From NCBI GenBank assembly GCA_019722365.1, contig JADFUC010000294.1, forward strand, positions 372,001-436,000: a stretch of 64,000 nucleotides of DNA. The letters run 5' to 3'. The position numbers were made by a program, and so were the translations under genes. Of the stretch, positions 23,400 to 35,967 are shown piece after piece. The stretch comes from Lithospermum erythrorhizon (Eukaryota > Streptophyta > Magnoliopsida > Boraginales > Boraginaceae). Below the pieces are notes generated by a model. That model had not been told where the DNA came from and ran no database searches. It saw nothing but the letters and a program-made list of their open reading frames with translations. Numbering within the stretch: the first letter of the stretch is position 1; each line of letters begins with the position of its first letter.

Positions 23400-26300
23400 A
23401 TGAATTTAAAAGCGGTACCACGTTAATAACGATAACGTTATTTACTTCTTGGTTTTTAACGTGTAGTACGCTTTTAAATGCAGTACCGTTAATACCCAAA
23501 ATGCACCAGTGTTCATTTGAAATAGAATAGTGTTCAATTTAAAACAAATGATACCACATTAAGAACAATTCTAAAGTGAAATCAAACATATTAATATCCG
23601 AAATTACAAAATAAGTAACTGCATAACATAAAACTAAATTGTTCGAATACTAAACATGAATAGAATCAATATTGAAAACACATTATTCATGGAAACATGT
23701 TCTCAAATTGAATCGCATTTGCTCTGCCTTTACCCTCGGCCTATAGCTCGCATTCATCGCTCTGCTCCTTTGATCATAAGCTCTTCTTGCCAGCCTTATT
23801 TGCCCAATATCAACTTTGATGCTACCATTATCTTGAGCGGCTTTAACATGTTGAAGCGTTAATCGATTCCAACATTGACATATCTCTATCGGATGATCGG
23901 GGAGCGAGAGAGACCACCTTACTCCGGGCTCGGTCGGCTTACGTCGGTGTTGGCCAACAAAGTAGGAGAGTACCCGTCCACAGAGGTAGCAGTTGTTGAA
24001 CCTCATTACCTGCATCTTGGGACATCCGGCTAAATGTTCAAAACACCTCCATTTAGACGCAATACCGTCCCATAAAGACTTCACGAGTAATCAATGGTGC
24101 GCTTCCCGTTTCCCAAAGTCCTCGCTGCCAAATCAACCCGTACATTCTCAGTAGGAACCCCTTTGATATTAACTAACAAATGAGAAAAAATCATGCCATA
24201 TTATTGAAGGGGTTGACTTAAGCCCTTTGATGAAACATATGGTTTAAGTATCAAGCGTGGCATATTAACCTCGCAAATTCATTGCCGACCACGCCTTGAG
24301 CGAATGCAAACAACTTGAATTCGGATGACTAAATGTTGGACTCTCCCTCCCCATTTCTTGTTTATGACTTAACAATTTCCTTGTTTTGGAGCTCTTTTTG
24401 GTGCCATTTTAGCAAATTGATACTAATATACTAATTGGAAGATGATTTATAGAGGAATTGAAGATTGAGTTTGAGAGAATTTTGTTTTTTAAGTTTGGAT
24501 TTTGAGAAAATGTGTTTCAATTGAATGTTTGGAACCTATTTGATTTCAGCTTAAGCGTGGTACCGTTATAAATAAATTTCTTAAACTTCTTATTGGAAGC
24601 CTCAACCATTTTTATATTCATGTCTTCTTACCCGCCATTAACAACAAAATAACGGCTTTCTGAATTGGTAAAATAAACTAATCGCGAGCAACTTTTTATT
24701 CCATCTTTAGCAACTAATAATTGAAGGGCGTGACATAAGCATCCCAATATGAAAAAGTTCACTAAAATCGGTTTAATAGGCCTCTTTAATTTTTTCGATT
24801 GAAGCGGTATTAAGCGGACGCATTATCAAATGAAATTAGTAATCTTATTCAAGCATTTGTAATCATTAGCGCATGCGAGTATACCTTCGAAATTTGAATA
24901 TTGTTATGTTTATGTCGATCTAAAATATATAATTCTCCTTTGTAAGACACAATCTTGATCAATCCAATGACATATTTACACACATTATATCAAAATCCAA
25001 AAAGATACCAATATCACTAGTCAAACACATTTTATAAAAGGCAAATTCATAAAGAGTGTTAGAAGCTCTCTTCATTTCTAAAATATTTAAAAGCATAGGT
25101 TCGTAAAAAGTAGTACGAGGGATACGTATATTTCGAGGATTAACGACATTTTGAATCCATTTAGTAAAAACGCCATCCATCGCTGATGATTAAAAGGCAA
25201 AGAACTACCGATTACAAATTTACGTAGTTTGATCACAAGCGAATGCTAAAAAAGTTCTTACGGTTTGGATATCGATAGTTCTTGTGTACCACCACTCGCG
25301 CTATCTTTAGTGATCTTATGACCGCTAATTAATACAGCAAGATGACGGTTCCCTTTCTGCCGCCCCGTTTTATGATAGAAGTAGCACTGAATTTATACAA
25401 GTTACCGTTTGTTTTCACGGTCTCCATTAAAATATTTCCAAATCCATGAAGTTTTTTTTTTCTTTCATTAGTAGTATCCGTAGCACTAGATTGAGAGTTA
25501 ATAATGGGTAGTTGACCATCACGATTATAAATCGCCAAGTATATGTCGTTAGACATGAGCATCTGTATTTAGCACTTTGAACATTTTTACCAAGATTATG
25601 ATTTGATGCCATTAATTTAGAAGAACAAATATCACAATTTATAAAAAGTTGGTAGATAATACCGAATCGGAGATGGAGCAACGTAGGATCGTAGATTGGA
25701 ATGAGCAAGCCAGCGCTTGAATGGAATCCTTAAATTTCAATATAATTCTTTAATATAAGATTTGAGATTACTTACTTATTGCTTTGAGTTTTGCTTACGA
25801 AATGATTGTGAATTGTGAGAAATGAAGGAAGGTATTATCCTCTTTATAGACCTCTCCCACTTGGTATTTTTTTTTGACTTTACGCAAGCAATAAGCGATG
25901 GTAACGTTTAAGCCGCGGTACACGTTTAGTACAAAATAGCCGTTGGGAATAAACGTGGTACCGTTTGATGAGACGGTACCACGTTTATTCATACAAGTAG
26001 CCGTTATTACATTATAGACGTTACAAACTGGCCCGGATTGGTTTATGGCATTGAGTTTAAAATAACGGTCTGCGTTTAAATAGAAAATGGTGAGGAAATC
26101 ATTATTATTATAAGGGACAAGAAGTAGTGCCCAGTTTGGTATTAAGCGATGCGTTAAGCAGTAGCTTTAAAGTGAAACCAGCCCAGAAGAATAGAGGCGT
26201 GTAGCCCAACGGGCGGCCCAGCCGGTTGGTAAAGGGCATTAGCCCGTCGAACATGTTACTGGGTCAGGCCGGTTCGAGCGTTAAGAGGCCGGCCGGTTCG

Positions 26301-26400
26301 TTGAATCACCGGCTAATATTGTAGGCTATAAAGGGCTTAAGTAAAGGGCAAGGCTGGACCTCATTGGGTCTTGTGCCTTATTAGGCCACGTCCACTAAGA
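23400..26400 (-). mobile_element. Decayed hAT-superfamily transposon with transposase remnants
   Basis: Conceptual translation of the minus strand gives hAT-like pieces in the right order, separated by frameshifts and stops. They are a degenerate BED zinc-finger-like stretch near 25470-25330 (KTNGNLYK...QCYFYHKT...GNRHLAVLISGHK; the second Cys is lost), KFVIGSSLPFNH near 25230-25190, FDNASA at about 24833-24811 (hAT VDNASAN block), and GCLCHALQLLVAKDGIK at about 24745-24695 (hAT CAHILNLIVQDGLK block). The C-terminal dimerisation domain was not found. Five versions of a GGTACC-containing ACGTGGTACCGT motif occur at both flanks (23412, 24553, 25914, 25953, 25973), as expected of subterminal binding repeats. 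Exact ends and 8-bp target duplications were not located, so the borders are approximate. Confidence 0.6.
25947..25990. repeat. Perfect 18-bp palindromic pair within the hAT relic
   Basis: GAATAAACGTGGTACCGT (25947-25964) and its exact reverse complement (25973-25990) are separated by 8 bases. It lies about 150 bp upstream of the transposase remnant and is probably subterminal transposon sequence. Its perfection contrasts with the decay of the coding part. Confidence 0.85.
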
Positions 26401-26718
26401 ATTTCATGATATTCTTCTCTTGGTATTTACTTTCCTAATTTTTTAAGGTTTACACACAATCATTTAACAATTTGATTAAAAAAAAAAAAACTAATGAGCA
26501 GAATCATTCAATTGTAATAATAATTTATTTGGGTAAAAAAGAATTAGGAGTTTGTGATGGTGCTCTAGTCAATTAGGAGTGAAAAAATAATATTTAATGT
26601 CATGATATGTTGTGCACACACCATCACACATGACCCAAGTACACTACCCACCAATGCAAAACTTTGGATCGTCATTACATAATACATATTATGCAACACT
26701 TTTACATATGTTTAATAC

Positions 26719-26977
26719 TATGTCCGTTACTTTTTAATTGTGTTTATAGTCTTAATTTTTTGTTTCAAAATACTTGTATTATTAACATAGAAAATTAAAT
26801 TTTTTACATTTTTAATATACCTTTTGGCTAATTTTTTTTATTAAATTATTAAGCAACCAATTATATAGTTTCAATTAATTGACATTTTATATTTTCAATG
26901 TGTTTTTTGATTTCTTTTTATTTTTCTTAATCTATATGTAAATACTTAGAAAGACAACTAAAATGGATAGGAGGGAG
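26719..26977. mobile_element. Stowaway-like MITE, ~259 bp, left end diverged
   Basis: The right end is ATGGATAGGAGGGAG followed by TA. The left end reads TA-CTATGTCCGTTACTTTTTAATTGTG, a mutated form of CTCCCTCCGTTCC. The interior is AT-rich. Direction and borders follow the TA target duplications (26717-26718, 26978-26979). Confidence 0.6.
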
Positions 26978-26979
26978 TA

Positions 26980-27628
26980 TGATGATAGTACACTAATTTT
27001 AAAATTGAACATAAAACACATGACATGATCCGATCCCAACACGTCTCAAAATTTCCCATAAATAAAAAAATAAATGTCCATAGCCCATGTCCATGCTTCG
27101 ATTGGTAAGATATTAGAAGTGGTGTGATGGCCAATTTCGTACTCTTCGCTTATGACTTGAGTTCAATTTTTTTATTAAGAGTCACCTTATGTTAAAGTAG
27201 TGTCGAGAACTCTAACGCCTAATGGGCTAAAAAAGTCACGTCAAGCGATTTACCTTGCTTACGTCTACTCAACTTAGCGTGTGGATGGTTTAAGATGCAG
27301 TCTAACGATAAGGATACAAAAAGAATTCAACCGATTGTCAATAGTATCAAAACCCTGTCCGAATCCAAAACTAAACCCTACTTCTGCCTCATCATCTACT
27401 GTTTATGTATACTTTACTGCATACAAAACACACACTCTCATTCTCTCTTAAACCCTTGTTCTTCTTCACAGAATAACAAAAAAGAACCCACTTATTGTTA
27501 TTTATTTATCATTGAAAAAACAGCCAAAAAAATCCAAAAAAATTTGTTTTTTGTTTTAATTTCAGTAAAGATTTGATTTTGTTGTTGTTTAGCTATTTGG
27601 GTTTTTGAGTTTTGATTATTTGCTTGTG
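26980..27628. other. LARP1-like promoter and 5' leader
   Basis: Upstream flank of the LARP1-like gene. A stretch at 27095-27200 has weak SINE character (GACTTGAGTTCAATT box B-like) but no convincing box A. The pyrimidine-rich sequence around 27410-27490 probably belongs to the transcribed leader. Confidence 0.4.
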
Positions 27629-30600
27629 ATGATGGGTGAAAATGTGAAAACTAGTGTTGATGGTGGTGATGATCAGAAGAATTTAACAGTTGAGGCACCA
27701 AAGTCTCCATGGAAGAATCCAAAAACTCCTCCAGCTGCTGTTGCTGCAGTTAATGACCCTGATTCTTGGCCTCCTTTATCTGGTGCCCAAAATGGTATCA
27801 AGAAAATGGATTATCAGTTAGGGAAAAAGCAGCCTCCAAATGCTTCTGCTACCAAAAGTGTTGTTGCTCCAACCCCACCTCAGGTTTGCTAGTTTGTTGA
27901 GTTCATTGACTTTAAAAATGCAATCTTGTTATATTTTTGTTGCAATGTAGATGGTTTTAGTGTGTGTTTTTGTAATTTGATGAGTTAATTTGCTCTGATT
28001 ATGCAATGTATGTACTGAATTGAGTTGCATGGTTTGCTTGTTTTTTGAGTTTAAAAATGTAATCTTGATATATTTGTTACAATGTAGATGGTTTGAGTGT
28101 GTGTTTTGTAATTTGTTGAGTTAATTTGCTCTTATTATGCAATGTATGTACTGAATTGAGTTGTATGGTTTGCTTGTTTGTTGAGTTCATTGACTTTAAA
28201 AATGCAGTCTTTATATATTTGTTACATTGTAGATGGTTTTGGTAATTTGATGAGTTAATTTGTTTTGTTTATGCAATGTATGTACTGAATTGTGATGTAT
28301 TATATCAAACATCTTCATGTTCGTGTATGTTCTAATGGTTAGAGACTAATGTATAGATGTGTGTATGAATTTGATCAAATATATGAGTGTGATGTCATTT
28401 GGTGAATCTGATAGTTCCTTCTCTCCCTGAATCTCCAGAGTCTTGAATCAGAATGTTCATTAAACACCGAGAATTGAGAAACGTTTGACAATTAATGATT
28501 ATCATAACGGATGGATGAAAATTAATTGGTCAGGAAGATTTGTGCAATGCTGGTTTGCAATTTATTGAACTTAAATGGAATAAAATCAATATTCATTTAT
28601 TAACCGACACTTTAGTAGGTTGGCTAAACTTCGCTGGACATACTCTTTGATAGTTCAGCAACAAGAATTTATAACGTTCGCGAATACATAATGCTCATAA
28701 TGGATAAGTGAAGATTAAGTGACCAGGCAATTTTGTGCTTTGTCGATTTTTAATGTACCAAGCGTACGTATGCAGAGTAAAGCTGATACAGTTTTTATTT
28801 ACCTACACTTAAGGAGGTCATTTTAACTTCAAAGCTTGACGAGATGATTTTAGTCATCAGCCTAGTAAAGTAAACGTGACATTCAGTTTATTTATTTTTC
28901 CTGCAAGGTCACGGTGCGTTAAATATTTAAATTACAATGCATTTTGCCCATTTATCGGACTTGATACCATGCCTATATGTTGGAACTACCTTGTGTGATT
29001 GAACTGGCAGTACTGATGAGACGGAACCCCCTTTTTCTTATATGAAGCAATCAATAAAGTTGCCATTAGTTAAAAAAATGAACAGAATATATTGATTTTA
29101 TTTCCAAAGTTTTGCTGGACCATTTAACCTTTCACAATCTCTGACAATCACTTGCATGATTGCTTTAATGGATCTCTAATCTTAATTTCCGTTTTAAAGA
29201 AGAGAAGCAGATGGTTCATCTCATTTTGTTTTGTTCTTGTTCATTAAATGGAATATATTGGCATCTATAACTCGTGAACTCGTTACTTAGTTTGGTTTTA
29301 TTTCTTTGGATATGTTAAGTTTGGATTGTTTAATAATATAAGGTTTTATGTATATCTATTTTATTTCTTCATCAGGGACCTGGCGAACAGAAGAAGACTA
29401 ATGGGCGGAGTCACTATAAGTCTTCTCATAAGTCCATGCCGATGCGCCAACCAAGAGCAGGACCCAAGCACCAGACTGGTGGCGTGCCTCCATTTCCTGT
29501 GCCCTTCCCTTATCATCAGCCAGGAATTCGTCCAATTGTTCATCCCATGGTACCAGTGCCACACTTGCCAGCTCCTGGATATGTCTTCCACCCTCCTCTT
29601 GGACCTCCTTCCAGTTCAGAAACTACTTTGGTTAAGCCTGGTCCCGATAATCCCAGACAAGCTTTTGTTCCTCCTGTAAATGGCAGCATTCAGACTTCAT
29701 CTCAACCTGAGTCAAATGTTAGTGATGCCAGTAATTTGAGCAAAGGATCTAATGTTCAAGATCATGTTGGCAATTTCAACCCAGGCCCTAGGCATTTCAT
29801 GAGACCACCCTTTCCTGGTCCAGTTCTTGGCTTTGTTGATGGGACAAGATTTTCTGGTACTGCCCTTTTTGTTGTTTAGGTTACAGATGCCTTGAATGAT
29901 TGTTTTCTATGTCACTTCAAATGGATATTCCGCCTGGTTTCCACTTTAAAGTTTTCACCCCTTCATCTAATTTGATCTTGTGACTATATTCACTGCATGT
30001 TTGATTGTTTTGCAGGCCCCTCTGGAGCAGTATTCTACTATCCTGCTCCCCCTCTTGGCTCTTTTAGAGTCCCCTATCTGCCTATGTTTGTTCCACATCC
30101 ATTGGTCTCTGGACCTCCTATGCTTCCTCCACCAGATTTAGTTTTAAGGACCAACATTGTGAAGCAAATTGAATATTATTTCAGGTGGTTTATCTTGAAA
30201 CAATGCTAATGCTCTTGGATTTGTGTGATTTTTCGCTTTGTTGAGGTTTACTCTATTATTGCTCAGAATAGAGCATATATTTGAGATATTCGAATCTCTT
30301 TCTCTCTCTATGTACCTATATATATCTGAGTGCTGAGCATTTAGTTTTGGCCTCTCACACTTCATCACATACAACTTTAATCAATCTGGTTGATCGTAGC
30401 ACTATGAAGTTATCTACCTCACGTATCTGTTGATTTACAGTGATGAAAATCTGGAGGGTGATTACTACTTGAGGTCCTTGATGGATAATGAGGGTTGGGT
30501 TGCGGTATCTCGTATATCTGACTTCAAGAGGGTATTTTTCTTTTACATATCTAGTCCTTTAATCTTCTGCAGGCATGGCCTGGAGCTAATCTTAAATGTG

Positions 30601-33600
30601 GATCTGCCAATACTTCTGTTTCATTAACTGTTTTGTTCTGCAGTACTCACGTCTCTGCACTAAGCTTGTAAGTTTGTATGTGTTTCCTTATTTCAGGTTA
30701 AACGTATGACAACAGATGTCTCTCTTATATTGGACTCCTTAAAGACCTCAAGCTCCATGGAAGTTTTGGTCAGATATTTCTCCTCAACTCCTTATCCTTG
30801 AACTTTTTTATCTCAATTTTAAAGAATTAGACCATGATCCTGTAGTTGAGTTTCCTCCACAGTTGTATGTTCTTATCCATATTTGTTTTGTGTTCATCAA
30901 CACAGGGTGAGAAGATAAGAAGACGTGATGACTGGTCCAAGTGGGTCCCTGAATCTGCAGATCAGGCCCCAAAAGATAGTGCAGAGAATATTGGTGGTGC
31001 TACTCTGAGTGGTGTGAAGAGCGAAAGTAAAAATGATAATGAACTAGGAGCAAAGGATAGTTCCCCACTGCCACCATTGTCCAACAGAGAAAATCAATAC
31101 CAATCTACTATAAATGATACAAATAATGACAGGGAGAACATGCTGGCTGATGGCTGTTCTCCGTCAACTGAAGTAAATCGAACCTCAAGCAGTGGAGCAA
31201 ATTCTGTATCTAAGGTGGAGGTCACCGAAAGTGGTGGTTCTAAAGCATCTCAAGAGAGAGGAACTTCTGGTGGTCAAGAAGCAAAGATAAAACACCCAAG
31301 AAGTCGTCAAGGCTGCAAAGGGAGACTGACTTCTATTTTGTCCGAAAAACATCCAGATGAACGGTCTAATGATTTCGGGAACACATTTCAATTTGATGAA
31401 GAGTTGGAATCTGAACATAGATCTGAGATGAAGAATCAGTATGATTCCATTGAGAGGTAAAACATGCTTTCTCATTGAGCAGTTACCTTCAACACTGAGT
31501 TCCTTTAATCTCTTGTATATCCTGAAAGGATTCTTCATCCATTTCCAGTTCTCTCTTTACATTGCATGGTTTGTTCTTCTGCTTGTAGATAACTTAACAC
31601 CTTGCTTAAATCAAGTTAGAACAACAAAATCGATTATTTGTATTTCAGATCTAGAAGAGGCGTTGTGTGTCTAAGATATATATGAGAATGGCTCAGGTGC
31701 TTGAAGTGCTATAACACTCAGTATTAACTAACTTCCATTTTGTTTGAATGTAACGTTGTACATTTAAATTTCCCCTTAGATTTTAATTTCCTTATGATAC
31801 GATTTTAAATATAACATTACTTCATGATTCTCAAAGAAGTTTAAGAATGCACAATTCACTTTTACCGAACTTAATGGTTATTGTTCATAACAACTTGAAT
31901 GATCTCTGAGTTCTCTTTTTATCTTTTAGGTAAAGGTGTTAACCTATTTGTATCACCTTCATTTTGTTCTTGCAATATCTGTACATCTCATCTTACTTTC
32001 TCTTGTTTCTTCTGTCCTAAAGGATTGACGATGAAGAGGATGAGAACATTGTTAATGATCTAGACGTCGATAAACTTGTAATTGTCACTCGGGTAAGGAA
32101 GAAGCATTAGATTATAGTACTCTATTATATCGTAGTCACTACATTTTTAACATATATACTGTAGAATGTACAATGTAGATAATGAAATGGGTTGAATATG
32201 TGCTAGAACGTAGTTGTCAGAAAGCAAATAATTGACATATCTCTGTGTTAGCTTAGCCAATAGAAGTAATATGATTCTTATTCTATCTATTTAACTTTGC
32301 TTCCTGACTTATAGTTTTCTTTGAAATATTTAATTATTGAAATCCTTTTATCACAGGATTTACAGATTGATGAACAGTCAGGCACTGCTCTACGAGAATC
32401 AAAAGCAATATCCTCTGAGCATGCTTCTGCCATAAATGATTTACTCTATGATTATGAGCAGGTTAAAGCTTTGTGTATCATACTCCTTTTGTTTTTCTAG
32501 TTGGACATTCTTATATTGTCAATCGGATTCCTGTTTACAGGAGCTAAAGTCGAAGCAATCTTGTCATAAACATGGTAATCCAAGTAATGAAATCAAAGAC
32601 GAAAGCTCCAGATCTCCTGATGTTGCTTCTGCAGTATCCAAACCAAAGGCTTTTGATCATTCTTCTGCTGTGAGTGGTTCTGAAGGCCCCAGAAATCCTA
32701 ATCCACGAAGGAAGCAACATAAAGGAAGTTTTAAGCAACAATCACTTCATAAGCAGCGGCTATTCCCCAGCAACTTCAAGAACCATGGCAATGGTCAACA
32801 TGGTCTCGCCATTGTATCTGAAAGCCCGCCAAGCGATTCAATAGGGTTTTTCTTTGGGTCTACGCCTCCTGACAATCCTGGGTAAGTGCATGGTGGTGAT
32901 TCTTGTGTGACTGCATGTCTTTTTAAATGAGATCTGTCTTAGGAATTGTTTGAGCACTTTTTTCTTTCAGATGTGTCATAATGTAACGTATTACTAATCA
33001 AGTGTTGATATCTATTTGGCTATTCCCATTGTTTTTATCATGTATATGTTTGTTTTGGTTAAGCAAATATAACTGTTATATCAGGTTCAGGCATTCAAAG
33101 TTGAGTGTGTCACCTCGTTCCAATGTCTCTAGCAGCAGTCCGCCTGTGGGTTCTGTACCAAAGTCATTCCCACCTTTCCAGCATCCAAGTCATAAACTTC
33201 TTGAAGAAAATGGTTTCAAACAGCAACTGTAAGGGCATTTGTTTAGAAAGAAACACTGTTTCTAATTGACACTTTCCACCTTTATGCTTGTGTGATTTCA
33301 CATGTTTGGCTTCTCATTGCCTTGTCTATGGTCTTTATGTGTTCTTATGAAGGAGTAAATTTCTCGTCTTTTGAGATTCTAGTAGTTGCACTTACTATTT
33401 GTTTATTTCATTCAGTTACAAGAAGTATCACAAACGGTGCTTAGCTGAACGCAAGAAATTGGGAGTTGGTTGCAGTGAGGTATTCCTAGATGTCTTTGTT
33501 CTGAATTATTATTCCTCCTTTTTATTGGCATTGACCATACATCCTTTTGTTGGCTCATTGTAGTTTCTATCACCACCTTTTTATTAATATCAAATGTTTG

Positions 33601-34304
33601 GAGGTTTGGAAGGGGGTGGGGTGGGGGGGGGGTAGGAATGTAGGATATTGGAGTACAGGAAGGAATTCATTGACCACTTTCCAACAGACTATAACACCAC
33701 AGATTGCTGGCCAACACAAATATAGTTTGGTGTACTGTTGTCACTTGTGAAGTCTTGCTTATAGGCCACCTGCACCTAGGACTCTAGGAGTATAGCTATA
33801 ACGAGTTTATAATAGCTCGTGAACATAGATTCTTTTTTTCCTTTTAGTACCAGAATCTGGGAAAAGTAGGATAGTGCTTCCATTTTGTCAATCTAGTAGA
33901 TTGCAGTTTGCATATGTGCTATCATGATATCCTTCATCAACACGTAGCCTATCACAAAGCAATTCTGGTCAGTGAATGTCTCTTATAGTTATATAATTGC
34001 CTCCCATGCCAACAACTAGCGTCTTCAGCCAATAATGGCGTTTGTTTTAGTCCAAATTTTCCAGTATATTTATTCGTGGACATGTCATCCTAATATTGTG
34101 AAACTATTTTTTGCTTCATAAATAACATGTTCACATTTCATGTAGGAAATGAATACTCTTTATAGGTTTTGGTCATATTTCTTGAGGAACATGTTTATAC
34201 CGTCAATGTATGATGAATTTCTGAAGTTGGCACTGGAAGATGCAGCTGCTAACTATAATTATGGGGTGGAGTGCTTATTCAGATTTTTTAGTTACGGGGA
34301 CTAA
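27629..34304 (+). CDS. La-related protein 1-like (LARP1), 12 exons, C-terminus apparently truncated
   Basis: LARP1 binds mRNAs, notably TOP mRNAs, and controls their decay and translation under TOR signalling and heat. Exons are 27629-27883, 29376-29856, 30016-30184, 30441-30531, 30697-30768, 30906-31456, 32023-32092, 32357-32461, 32541-32881, 33085-33228, 33416-33479 and 34146-34304 (833 aa). The N-terminus has SPWKNPKTP...[10 protein letters not shown] Pro-rich stretch precedes the La motif (about 287-372: [53 protein letters not shown]). From about 746, [21 protein letters not shown] and [15 protein letters not shown] begin the DM15 region. After FRFFSYG the frame hits TAA at 34302-34304, where family members continue with LEK and further helices. 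A recognisable last-exon remnant lies further on (34655). Start choice: two tandem ATGs (27629, 27632). Confidence 0.85.
27893..28300 (+). repeat. Three-copy tandem repeat in LARP1-like intron 1
   Basis: A unit of about 140 bp recurs starting near 27893, 28041 and 28178. Shared landmarks are GACTTTAAAAATGCA, AATGTAGATGGTTT, TTGATGAGTTAATTTG and ATGCAATGTATGTACTGAATTG. The copies differ by small deletions. It lies wholly inside the intron. Confidence 0.75.
33611..33635 (+). other. G-rich tract in LARP1-like intron, possible G-quadruplex
   Basis: Four or more runs of G (AGGGGGTGGGGTGGGGGGGGGGTAGG) sit in intron 11 on the coding strand. Such a run could form a G-quadruplex in DNA or pre-mRNA. 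It is isolated in an otherwise AT-rich region. Confidence 0.5.
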
Positions 34305-34654
34305 ACAAGTGTATTGCCTTTCTGGAATTACTTCTGTTCAACTCTGTGAAAGTGAATCTTCGCGGTTTGGTGACATACATTGTTCTTGCTTAAAATTACT
34401 AGACGTAGCCCATGTACTCTTCAGGGCTTCATTAACGCCTCATAGAACAATCTAGACCAGAATTGAGATGTCTCACTTGTCAGCGAATAAGTCGACATCA
34501 CTTCCATTTTGTTTTTTGCTTAGTCGTTTTCATAGCCAGAGCTTAAGTTCTCAGTAAGATTATTTTGCTGATCCACGACTTTTTTTTCTGTTGCTGTTTT
34601 TATGTTTATTAACCGTTACCAGAAAATTCTTACGCAAATATGCTGATGGCAGGG

Positions 34655-34791
34655 CATTTCACCATTATCGCGAGGAACGTTATCACAAAGAACCTCTAAA
34701 GAAGGATCCGGAGTTGAACAGAGTGCTTAAAGAAGAATACCAAAGTATGGATGACTTCAAACGTGCAAAACTGAGGATGACGGCTCAGTAG
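34655..34791 (+). pseudogene. Orphaned last-exon sequence of the LARP1-like gene
   Basis: After an acceptor-like GATGGCAG, the frame encodes AFHHYREERYHKEPLKK and then PELNRVLKEEYQSMDDFKR, matching the end of plant LARP1 (AFHHYR...HPEL...LKEEFRS-DDF). The exon segment that should link it to exon 12 (LEK...DLY.DFE...GNLYGLEKYW) was not found between 34305 and 34654. No splice combination I tried joins exon 12 to it without a stop. Confidence 0.6.
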
Positions 34792-34804
34792 AGTCCGGAC
34801 ATCT

Positions 34805-35598
34805 CCATCTAACCGAAAACCCCCCCAAATTTTGGAAGAACAAATCTGATAACAAGCTCGAGCCTGATGACTCAAATCGGTTGCCCATTTTTCGAGCAAA
34901 AGGATGATGTTGTATATAAGATGGATCTGGTGGTGAGGGTCATAGACTCAAAGTATGTACGATAGGGTGAGTGCCTGCAGAAGTTTTGAAGAATGAATCT
35001 CACATATTCCTTATGTGGTAGATTCTTGGAATAGTTTGTCTGGCTTATCTAGCTCCCTCTTCTTTCTCTATATGAATTTGCAATTTGTACATATTGAGAG
35101 AATTGGAGAGGAATTTCAAATATAAAAAGGGGGAAAAATTAACATAGAATAAATTAAAACTTTTGAACTTGCAAATTATAAAACTCATTTTACTTCTGAA
35201 TGTTTTCTGGCCTTTTGTTTCTTATATTCTTGTAGGCCTACTTATTATTGCATGTGGTTTTTTTTTTTATCATTGATTTCTTTATGAGATGGTTTCGTAA
35301 ACTTTGAACTCAAATATATTTGAATATGTTTGTATACTATTTGCAATAATTATATCACAATATGATTTTTAAACCTAATTTGTTATAAACTTGAAATTTT
35401 TGATTCAAATCAAAGTAGAATTACCATAGCAAAAAGCATACAACATATCCATTCATCAATCAATTAATTCTGTTCACTTGAAACTATAGCCCTACATGTA
35501 TGAACCATGAAAACCAGTTCCAGAAACAATGCAGAATCTAACTAAAAATTCATGAAATAAATTGTAGCAATCTAGTTGCATGATCTATCTTCTACATG
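34805..35598. other. Convergent 3' flanks of the LARP1-like and zinc-finger loci
   Basis: AT-rich 3' sequence. The part from about 35440 onward is one copy of the tandemly duplicated zinc-finger 3' region (see 36350-36900). Confidence 0.5.
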
Positions 35599-35967
35599 TC
35601 AATATTTTTCTTCTGGCAACTGATTGAGATCAAAATCCACCACTTTCTCACCCTCCGGTGTCTTCGGCCCTTGCCCCTCATCTTTTCTTCCTTTAGAAGA
35701 GGGTCCCTGATCACATATCAACCTTTGAATGCCCCCATTAGTATTACTATTATCCATAGCAGAAACAGGAGGAGGGACTTCATGATCCATTGTGTTGTAA
35801 ATACTAATCTTGAATTTGTTATGACTTGACTTGTGACCTCCCAGAGCTTGATAAGTTGCAAATGTTTTGCCACAATGGCACCTAAAAGACGAAGGAGGAG
35901 GACGAGGAGGAGCAGCAGCAACAGCAACTGACGTTGGGCTAATGTCATGAGCTGAAGATAATGACAA
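35599..35967 (-). pseudogene. 3' partial duplicate of the C2H2 zinc-finger gene, EAR motif intact
   Basis: The open frame encodes SSAHDISPTSVAVAAAPP, one finger (FRCHCGKTFATYQALGGHKS-SH, with C-x-C spacing instead of C-x2-C), and ends with VDFDLNQLPEEKY. DLNQLP is an EAR repression motif of the DLNxxP class. It is the counterpart of the end of the neighbouring gene, displaced by 929 bp, and the 3' flank is duplicated too. No start codon region or 5' half is present, so alone it is a partial copy. It might instead serve as an alternative 3' terminal exon of the upstream gene: a TTATCTTCAG acceptor-like sequence lies at its 5' end. Confidence 0.6.

Noticed and set aside
27095..27200. Possible SINE
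   Set aside because: Box B-like GAGTTCAAT is present but no acceptable box A at the right distance.
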